Below are positions 56,238 to 64,000 of a DNA stretch of 64,000 nt, one piece after another (positions within the stretch are counted from its first letter, which is position 1; every line of letters begins with the position of its first letter). This stretch comes from Hymenopellis radicata. Its lineage: Eukaryota; Basidiomycota; Agaricomycetes; Agaricales; Physalacriaceae. The position numbers were made by a program, and so were the translations under genes. Below the pieces are notes generated by a model. It had not been told where the DNA came from and did not search any database. It saw only the letters and a list, made by a program, of their open reading frames with translations. The stretch spans positions 62,001-126,000 of the forward strand of contig JADNRX010000099.1 in NCBI GenBank assembly GCA_015501595.1. The letters are read 5' to 3'.

Positions 56238-57604
56238 CGCAGGACCGAAGTTAGCAGAAGCTGTAAAGGATTAGAACCTTCTGTCGGTGCTGGCCGGCCA
56301 GGGTTACATACAGCGGAATTGTTTCTCGGAGCTCGCGCGTCCTAAGGAGCCTCGTCAGCCAAGCTTATAGGTACAAAGAGAGAACGCGGTCATACCATAG
56401 CCAGGCCATTCGGATTGACGATGCAGCATTTCATGCTGAATGCTACCTCCAGACGCCGGCATATCAGGGATTAGCATCATGGTAGCAGGAGGCAAAGAGC
56501 AGATGTCACAGAGGGAGGGTTTAAGTACGGTACCGGCTGTGCGCGACACAGCGACTCATATCAAAGAACCTGGGGTTTAGCTGTGAAGTGTCATGCCGTG
56601 ATTCATACCGCCGTTCGTCGTGTGAATAGATACGAAGGGTACATGACAACGTACATGTGCTACGACTGATGCTGCAATCGTGATGGACACACGTGTGGCG
56701 TGATGGGCGCTTAATGTGCGACGCTAAAGGTATTCGGAGCCTTGGAATTTCGTGCATTGTCTATTGAAAATGTTAGTTCTGACATTGAGATGGGCACCTG
56801 ATATGGAACGTGCCTGAATGTATACATAGTTACATAGGCGCCCCGGGGATAGTCAAAGCGGTGCTCCATGATTCACGTTGTGAGAAGAATTACGATAGAG
56901 CTGTAGACATTATACAGCGGTCCGGAAAAACGCGGTCCATCCTTCAACCGAACATATCAGTCTGGGCTAAATGTCAGGATGGAACGTACTTCCTGAGATC
57001 TAAAGCGCAGACGTTTCCGTGCCTTTGAGACAGTAAGCTAGATACCTGACAGGAATAAACAAGGCTTTACCTCTAGGAAGTCGCTGACGTTAGCAAGATT
57101 GTAGGGTATCAGCAAACGGCTACAGGGCAATCACTCCGGCTGAGATACTGGCTGGATAGAGAGGTAGCCGTAGTTGAGCCGTAGTCACAGATGCGCCACC
57201 ACGAGTGTCGTGGCCGTTCGAAAAAAAGGTGTGATCGGTGGCTGTGTCGCGGATCCTTGATCCCGACGTAAGCCAGCTGCGCGCCAGCGATGCAGAATTG
57301 CACTCTAAATGCGCGGCTGCAATGGTAGACGACCCACTGGAACGCAAAATGTAAGCCTTCACGTTGTCGATGTGCGTAGCTACTACTTAGAAGCAAGGAC
57401 AAGCGTAAAGCAGAAGTGCGTCTGCGACCTCTTCGAGCGGGACTCATGGTCGCCGCTCCTTTTATCTGAGTTCTAGTCGCTTGGTGATCAGTGTGTTCGT
57501 CATGCATAGATTGAAGTATCATTTTCCCAAGACGTGATACATTAAATGTCCAGTCCGCCTAAGTATTCCACTACCTGTTACAGCTTCATTACATCCATAT
57601 TTAT
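56238..57604. other. No firmly supported gene
   Basis: A minus-strand frame at 57120-57362 (ILRSSGSSTIAAAHLECNS ...) looks protein-like, but it overlaps a different open frame and has no splice or start support. Nothing else seen. Confidence 0.4.
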
Positions 57605-59129
57605 TCAAGCATACACCTGCTCCTTAAACCCAGGCAAAATGGTCGCCGTCTTATCCTCCACGGTCTCCCTATACCCCTTCTGCCTCTGCCACTTTTGCTT
57701 TGCGAACGTCCATTCTACATCCGCATCATCAGCCTCAAGTCACGAGTCTCGGAGGAATGAAGACGCACCCTCCATGGTGGGGACAGGATTCCCACTCTTC
57801 TCAAAGTCGTTCTGCGTGTACCCTTCTCGCTGGAGGACAGGGGACTCTTTCGTGGCGGCAAGAACAACGTCGTTATGCGGCCTCGAGAAATACAGGAGAC
57901 CCAACCGATCGACGTGTTGCTGGTCTTTCGGCGGAATCGTTACGCTTCGTTGTCGCATCGGCTTCAGCTGCATCAAGTCATAGGCAGACACTCACCGATG
58001 TATAGTACTCTTCACATAGCCGCCCGTCAAAAACTGCAGCGCATCACATGCATTCACCGTCAACGTCGCGTCCTGCGGCTGTACCCACTTCCACTCGCCA
58101 GTGTCGTGGTACCGGATTTGTAGGCCCGCGACGGGTTGCCGAAAGAGCAGCGTGAAGCTGCCGAGATCGGTGTGGCCGGCAACCCAGGTTTTGAGAAGGG
58201 CGGTTTCCGCTTCTGTGTATTTGCTGTATTTCATGTATCGGAGGTGGTCCTAACAGAAAACATAGTTACGGTGGGGAAGATAGAGGAAGGGAAGGGAGCA
58301 TACTTCGCTCTTGACTTGGTATTGGTGCAGTTTGGTAAAGTGGTCTTCGGGAAGCTCGAGCGCGATAGCGAGGAGAACCAAAAGTGGATCGAGGACATCG
58401 CTGTGGAGGGCCTAATGATTGTGCAGGTAAGTGAGATACGTCCGTGGGTGCAGCTGAAAGCACATACTCGCGCGAATTCTTCGACTTCGCCAATGTTTTC
58501 TTGGATAACGGGAGGGTGGTTCTGCGGAAAGTCTCCGTTGAACTCTGTACGATGAATGATATTAGGACGGCAGGGGATTTATGGGCCAACACGCACTCGG
58601 AATGTTGTATATCTCAACGCGATCGCGAAGACCAGTTTCCGGGTCGAGACTATCGTCAACATCAACTTATCACCTTGGTACAAGTCGAAAAAATCACCCA
58701 CATTCTTCGTCCGGCAGGAACATATCCATTGAACTTTCCCTGGTCTAATGTTCATCGTCAAACCCAACTCCTCGTTATGTGCAAAAAGCATAACGTACCA
58801 AGCCCCTCCGGAACATACTTCAACTTCTCCTCCAAGGGAAGCTCATAGAACCGCTTCCCCAGATGAAACTGTCTATCCACCCGCCCTTGCGAAATATTGA
58901 AGTTCTTGACGTAGAAAAAGCCTTTCTCGCGCACAGCGTTGATGAGCGTTTTCGCGAGCTGCTGGCGTCCGTCTGGGGTGGAGTAGAGGCTAAGGTCAAT
59001 AGTGATGAGGTCCGCCCAGTCGAGGGGTTCCTATGTACGCGGAGAAGTTGGTAACGATGAGACAGAGGAGACGAGAGAACGAACTTGGGTCTCGCGGACA
59101 TAATCAAAGGATCCGAATTGGGCTACCAT
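57605..59129 (-). CDS. 2OG-Fe(II) oxygenase, isopenicillin-N-synthase-like
   Basis: Non-heme iron dioxygenase with the DIOX_N plus 2OG-FeII_Oxy layout (PF14226, PF03171), using 2-oxoglutarate and O2 on an unknown small substrate. Exons: 59129-59085 (MVAQFGSFDYVRETQ), 59030-58799 (WADLITIDLSLYS, INAVREKGFFYVKNFNI, RFYELPLEEKLKY), then QGKFNGYVPAGRR, LDPETGLRDRVEIYNIP, FPQNHPPVIQENIGEVEEF, a helical segment LLVLLAIALELPEDHF, the core YMKYSKYTEAE ... GHTDLGSFTLLFRQPVAGLQ (HxD) and FLTGGYVKSTIHRV (second His), RLGLLYFSRP, and a last exon EWTFAKQKW ... ILPGFKEQVYA. The iron ligands H-x-D...H are visible and all frames join, so the enzyme looks functional. Such enzymes act in secondary metabolism, pigment and toxin-unrelated oxidations alike; no pathway partner is adjacent. 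Confidence 0.85.
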
Positions 59130-60424
59130 GGTCAATAGTTGGTGAAGGAGGAGGGAGTCTGAGAGTTAAATACATGTGAGACGCGTCGTCAATGATAATG
59201 ATAAGCACGGCGATTGATAATGCGATGAGGTCATTAAAGGTCGGTATGGTGTTAGAGGTCTTTCGTTTGAAGAAGCGCGTAAGGCGTGCGCGTTCATATG
59301 ACTGCAAAAGAATGTCGATATGTGTGTAGGAATATGTCTAGAACCGGACGAACGTAGGGAAAACGGGTGTCTAGGTCGGAGATCCTCGCAGCATCAACGT
59401 GCCATGGGGAGGGCTCTTTCTCAGCAAGTAGGTTTCTGAAGGAGGAGAGTGTGACGTCCTGGAAAACAGCGAAACAGCTGGGTGCTCGAGGACAAGCGAT
59501 CGTTTCTGGCGACGACCATAGTGGTTGCAAGCTAACACGTCCGCCACGTGTATGATCAACATGTACAAACCGTTTACATGACCTGGCCACGATCATGATC
59601 ATTCTTTCACACAACCGTCAAGAGATTCGACCTGCATGGCTAATCAGGTCGTCGTTTCATTGCGATATCCGGGGACCAAAGTCCCTGGTCACGTCATACA
59701 CCCTTGTCCCATTCAGCGCTGGCGCCATTCTCTGCTCTGATGATGCCACAGGGTGATGGGGATTGCTGAACGAGGATAGGCCGAGAACTCGGTGATATCT
59801 CTAAACGCATGTAGGCTCGCTAGTACAGTGCTGGAATATGTCTTTAACTTGTCACTGGCACCTCCCCGCCCTCTACGACACTAAAAGGACTCGGAGATCT
59901 TCGATGCACTTGCCCCTCTGAGCTACGGACGTGCACGATCATCTTCTGTTTGTTGCTTCATCGGGCGACTCATACTCACCGTTATCTGTGACACCCAAAA
60001 ACGTCTCCCTACTCAGTTCTGTGCTTCATCCGCTGGGCGAGCGCCGTGCAGAATGTCCAACTTACCGAGCGACCCTTATCGTTTGTGCTATCATCAAATG
60101 ATTTATTTCTCACCTCGGTTTTGCCTCTCCACACTGAATAGGTTCTTTCGAGATACGCAGAGCGAGGATGTCTCCTACAAAGTGCGGCCCAAGTAATTCA
60201 CTTTCACTTCTCTGTGTTCCGGCATGTCCATCCCTTGCCTCTTCGACGTTCTACTAACATTAATCCTATAGTAATCTGTTACCTCGAAGGTAACACTTAA
60301 ATTCCCGCTTGCCATCAAATCAGTTCACCATTCTAATATGCTTATTAGGCATGTTGAAAGAGTAAATGATGTTGACAGGCAAAAGACAATCTAAATACAT
60401 GGCCATCGACTAACATGTTCCTTC
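59130..60424. other. No supported gene
   Basis: Intergenic stretch with only short frames. A minus-strand TAGCTCAGAGG (A-box-like) near 59920 has no matching B-box and is not called as tRNA. Confidence 0.45.
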
Positions 60425-61604
60425 TTACTGCACTCTCCACTCCGCATCATAGTCATCTTCCCCGTCGCTATCATCGTCTTCTTCGTCGTCTGAATTGCCA
60501 ATACAGAGGTCGCGGTCGGGCTTCGCTGGGCCGTTTGGCCATTCGAGCTCGCTCGGAAGATTACCCGGTTCATTGAGCCATTTTTCGAGCTTGATTTTGG
60601 TCTCGTAATCGGCATACTCCAGGCAGCGTTTCAGGGCCTTGCGAACGCAGAAACACCCTTGATTCTCGTCCCCCGATCTGCTACGAGCCGCATCCTTGGC
60701 TTGTTCCGCAGAGTTTAGTATCGCGTTTTCCACGAAGTCAATGACGACTGCCATTCCATTCTTATCGATGAGGATGTTGCTCAAATGCCTTGCCATATCC
60801 GTATGGAGCACTCTCTCTTCGTGGATTTCCCGAAACGCGTCGATTATTGAGTTGATCTAGTGCACGATTAAATGGGGCACTGATAATTCTCTGCACACGT
60901 ACCACAATTGGGAGAGCGGAGAGCTTTTTTCCCTCATAGTCCATCACCCACGATTCCAGTGTCTCGCCGTCAATGTATTCCATCATGAGCACATAGGCCT
61001 CTTCTCCGCTAGGCACGGGTATCTTGAATCACGTCGTCAGTCAAGGAAGACACTCGAGTAATGTATTTACCTTGAAAGTGCCGAAGAAATAGGGGATGCG
61101 GGATCCCTGCAACCGCTTCAGGCGGGTGTACAATACGTCTTCGGAGAACGCCAGCTGATGTGCGGGTCCGGGCATATATCGATATGCGATCGTGGGAGAT
61201 GGGAGGGGGAGCATGGAGGGCTGAAAAATCTTCAAGATCACGCGCTCTGGTTGCGCGGCAGTCTCTGCGTCGTCGACCTTGGATACATTCGCCACCCAAA
61301 CTTGGGAGAAGTGGTCGTCCTTGTCCACCCCTTGTTCGGCCCACCGGGCTTGGAACCGGAATGTGCCACCTTCGAGAGCAAAGGACGGAATGGGCCGGGT
61401 GTTGAGACCTGGCTGCACCTCTGTTTTCTGAATGACTTCCGTGAACGACCACATAGAAGTTATAGGCGACTTCTGTGCAGCACGACGCTTCTGAATTAGA
61501 TCGTCATAAAGTCTTCTAGGCGCGTCTGTCCTCAGATTGAGGTGGAAAGGGAAGGTAGGATAGTAGCCACATAGTTCATACTCTGGACAGGGGGCTGCTG
61601 GCAT
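60425..61604 (-). CDS. Kinase-like protein I (most canonical family member)
   Basis: Starts MPAAPCPEYELCGYYP at 61604. Exon 1: MWSFTEVIQKTEVQPG, SQVWVANVSKVDDAE, ERVILKIFQPSMLPLP (beta3 Lys), LAFSEDVLYTRLKRLQG (alphaC Glu), RIPYFFGTFK. After an intron: PSGEEAYVLMMEYIDGETL (hinge). After a second intron: NSIIDAFREIHEERVLHTDMARHLSNILID, a near-canonical catalytic loop (H-x-D...N), and VVIDFVENA at DFG. Then CVRKALKRCLEYADYETKI and an acidic tail (NSDDEEDDDSDGEDDYD). Of all copies here it alone keeps Lys, Glu, His, Asp, Asn and the DF Asp, so it may be catalytically active. Substrate unknown; it could be a small-molecule or protein kinase. Confidence 0.78.
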
Positions 61605-61647
61605 GCTGAGAGCTGTGGGTTGGTAGTTCAGTCTGTTTTTGTTCGGC

Positions 61648-61658
61648 CATTTATATCA
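61648..61658 (-). promoter_or_regulatory. TATA box of kinase-like gene I
   Basis: GATATAAATGG on the minus strand, about 45 bp upstream of the start codon. Confidence 0.5.
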
Positions 61659-62020
61659 CCCTGAAACCGGTGTCACGTGGTTCCGGCCCGCCATGATGGG
61701 CCATCTGGAAGCTTCTTCTTCGTTGCTCTTCTTCAACACTGCCCATCATGATCGGAAACCAGAAATCAGCGGCTTGCTCGTGTTCTACACGAGGCGACAC
61801 AGCATTTAAGCGCGTTGTTTGAACCCGAAAAGGGAATGCCTTGTTCTAACGCCCTTCCTCCGCCTCGTGGAGGAACCTTCTCGAGCTTTCGTGCTGCGGA
61901 AGGCCCTGTATAGATGCTGAAATCGGCCACAATAGTAAACACAGTTCTCACATCTGCTAGAACCTACTTCATGACGCCAACATGAATAATCATTGATGAC
62001 GCTGCCCCGTCCCCCAGTGA

Positions 62021-62028
62021 TATAAAAA
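62021..62028 (+). promoter_or_regulatory. TATA box of the 62092 gene
   Basis: TATAAAAA about 64 bp upstream of ATG 62092. Confidence 0.5.
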
Positions 62029-62091
62029 CCGCGCTCATGTGGCTCTGAGTTAGTCAACACCTGTCCTCTGTCTCCGTATCCAAAAGCGATC

Positions 62092-63296
62092 ATGCCAGCC
62101 TTCCTCTCAAGCAATTCCATCTCTTTCTGCGACTACTTCAATAATCCTCTTCCCAATGATGTCTTCGAGGAGTTTCCACGCCGCCTCACACATCTCTCGA
62201 CAAACATCGAGAAGTTCGTTTCAAGTGAGACAGTGCTTGTCAGTACTGGCGTTCTCTCTCCCGATGATATCGCCTGCGCTGAACGGAGTCTGGAATCCTT
62301 CCCATCCGTGAAGGAGCCCATCCTTCAGACACAGGCCTTTGAAACCGAACAAGATGTCTCGTAAGTTCGTATTTGGTTATGAGGAGCACATTGACTGTAA
62401 GATGTCCAACAGCGATGCTTTTCATTCGCATGTTCTTGCGAAAGTCGTTCCAGCACTTTCTGAATGTCTCAAAACTATTTACAATGATGAAACTTCCAAG
62501 GTCATCGATTTATGCAAGAAACACGATTATAGAATTTACCAGGTACCCGAAGCCAGGATAAAATCAAACGAGGACAATACAGGTACATCACATCATATTT
62601 ACTATGATTTGTTTCTCTGACGATAACATTGCAGACACCCAGCAGCGCCACAGCGACTATGTTGTTTTCTTCGCTCCAATCAAGAAAATATGTGACACTA
62701 AGGCCCTAGCTAAGCCCCCAGTTGTGGCGGTGTCTATGAAAAACTTCGGGAAACGTCTTATAAAGGCATCGAAGACCGGTGATGGAGCAATATGGCCGAT
62801 TGTGGCATTGTTTGTAGTTGAGGCAAAGGTATGTACGACAGTTACTAGTATCAAAAAAATGTATTGACATCTTTCTTACCGCGGCAAGGCAGCGGGAATT
62901 GTCGATGGTACCTGCTGGGACGGAACTGCTCCACCAGACGATGCTATAGGCATCAACAATGTTGACAACATTGTTCCCCAGCTGCGCCTGTGAGTGACAG
63001 GCTTGTGAGGGTAGCTAATAGCACTGACTGTCGCTTACAGTTATTCGAATGACACGTGCTGTCAGTACGTCTTCCTGACGGACTATCTGAGAACTGTGTT
63101 GTTCAGGGTGAAAGATAATGGACTGGAAAAGCCTGGCGGCACGTCTAAACAACATCAGGTGAGGAATAGGGTCTTTGGACGGCATGGAGTGATTCACGTG
63201 GAAAACACCTATCAAGACCGTGGCACTAGAGCACTCTTGTTCGCCACTGGACTGAAGGTTCTGCGCAAAACCTTGCAACTTACGGCAGAGAAGTAG
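62092..63296 (+). CDS. Spliced unknown protein with possible PD-(D/E)XK nuclease core
   Basis: ATG 62092: MPAFLSSNSISFCDYFNNP ... THLSTNIEKFVSSETVL. Exon 2 (about 62375-62580): SDAFHSHVLAKVVPALSECL ... VIDLCKKHDYRIYQVPEAR. Exon 3 (about 62632-62829): QRHSDYVVFFAPIKKI ... AVSMKNFGKRLIKASKTG, IWPIVALFVVEAK with donor GTATGT. Exon 4 (about 62888-62991): AAGIVDGTCWDGTAPPDDA. Exon 5 from 63041 joins in frame (LYSNDTCCQYVFLTDYLRT ... HVENTYQDRGTRALLFATG) to the stop at 63296. A strand with Asp (SDYVVFFA), followed by a strand ending E-A-K, fits the D...ExK pattern of PD-(D/E)XK nucleases; this is inference from motif only. The exon 1/2 junction near 62360-62400 is unresolved and might hide an indel. 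Confidence 0.55.
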
Positions 63297-64000
63297 AACG
63301 GTTATATACCCAGTAGTAATCGACAGAGTAATCAGATTAGGCTTGAATTCATATCCAAATCTACCCATATTTACCGCGCCTGTTGACAAGAATCCTGAAC
63401 GGGCGATAGCAATAAAAAGGAGCTTTCACATCGTCATGTGCGCCACGCGGGTCAGAGTATCGCACATGCGATGCAAACAGGCACAGCTCGCACCGTGACC
63501 AGATCCAGACGAAATTGCACTTAGGGCGCGCCTGCAGCAAGATTGAAGGTAAGGTCATTTCAGAAGCCAGAGAGCTTCGAAGGAGAAGCAGTCATTATTT
63601 GCATGGCGGCGGCCTAAGGAATAGCGCGGGAGGTTCTGCGGGTGTCGCGACAGCCACCCGCACCCGCACCCGTCATGGGTTGACACCCGTACGATACGGG
63701 TACGGATTGGGCGGGTTGCAATAACCCATGGGTTCTAGGGCATTTTTCATGCCTGCCGACAGCCCCCGAGCCATTGCGCGGGGGTCATCGACATGCATGA
63801 GAATAACGGAGGGTTAATGGCAAAGACAATGGGTAATAATGTGCTTGGCAACGGGAGGATGGACATTGTGAAGATGATGGCTATGATAGTGGGTGCACGG
63901 TCCGAGCGAGGGCGTTCGTTGTTGGATGTCGTCGTTGGAGTTGAAGTTATGGGGACTATACATCGAGGCGTCCATGTTTAAAGTCAGTGGATGCGCACAG
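63297..64000. other. No supported gene; GGGT/ACCC-rich repeat
   Basis: Around 63640-63735 there are runs of CACCCG units followed by ACCCGTACGATACGGGTACGG and ACCCATGGGT, giving nested short inverted repeats. Such CGGGT-rich stretches are common near transposon ends in mushroom genomes. No gene supported. Confidence 0.45.

Noticed and set aside
57109..57522. Two overlapping minus-strand frames
   Set aside because: Both are plausible in composition but contradict each other and lack start, splice or family support.
59890..59935. A-box-like TAGCTCAGAGG on the minus strand
   Set aside because: No B-box at the proper distance and no cloverleaf.
1..64000. CRISPR arrays, bacterial operons, phage or viral genes
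   Set aside because: The window is eukaryotic with spliceosomal introns; the only regular direct repeats are the 857-bp array, the LTRs and a minisatellite, none with spacer-repeat structure.

Overview
The window looks like nuclear DNA of a mushroom-forming basidiomycete (Agaricomycetes). Genes are split by many short introns of about 45-70 bp with GT...AG borders, intergenic gaps are short, and several families are typical of that group (degenerate kinase-like proteins, MULE-like transposase genes, F-box and MYND proteins, TET/JBP-like dioxygenases). Nothing in it looks bacterial. All exon borders were read by eye.

Layout. 1-3.6 kb: an intron-rich MFS hexose transporter. 3.7-7.2 kb: four tandem copies of a ~857-bp non-coding unit, each with a perfect hairpin and an inverted Pol III B-box-like motif. 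8.9-12 kb: a GNAT acetyltransferase and a zinc-independent MDR reductase. 13-29.6 kb: a dense, rearranged cluster of kinase-like paralogues (A-G) in both orientations, with truncated copies, a 461-bp insertion, a diverged ~1.7-kb segmental duplication and short patches copied from other genes. 30-37.6 kb: a proline-rich coiled-coil protein, a broken F-box gene and a MYND zinc-finger gene. 38-41.1 kb: a complete 3,118-bp LTR element with apparently identical 153-bp LTRs, a 5-bp target duplication and a Gag-like ORF but no recognisable reverse transcriptase or integrase. 42-43.4 kb: kinase-like copy H. 43.6-53.1 kb: a zinc-finger/RS/SUMO-binding-motif protein, a serine-acidic-tail protein, a TET/JBP-like 2-oxoglutarate dioxygenase candidate, decayed gene remains including an RBR ubiquitin ligase, and a multi-exon MULE-type transposase gene. 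54-59.1 kb: a MYND-like protein and an isopenicillin-N-synthase-like dioxygenase. 60.4-63.3 kb: kinase-like copy I, the most complete of the family, and next to it a five-exon gene with a possible PD-(D/E)XK nuclease core.

Most striking is the kinase-like family: nine loci plus one tail fragment in 48 kb, in three sequence subgroups, with the catalytic loop ranging from near-canonical (I: HTD...N, then IDF) to fully substituted. The beta3 lysine and hinge region survive in most copies, so the cluster looks like a fast birth-and-death pseudokinase family. The second notable item is the young non-autonomous Gag-only LTR element. The third is a dioxygenase with the HxD...H...R pattern of TET/JBP enzymes lying close to a MULE-type transposase gene.
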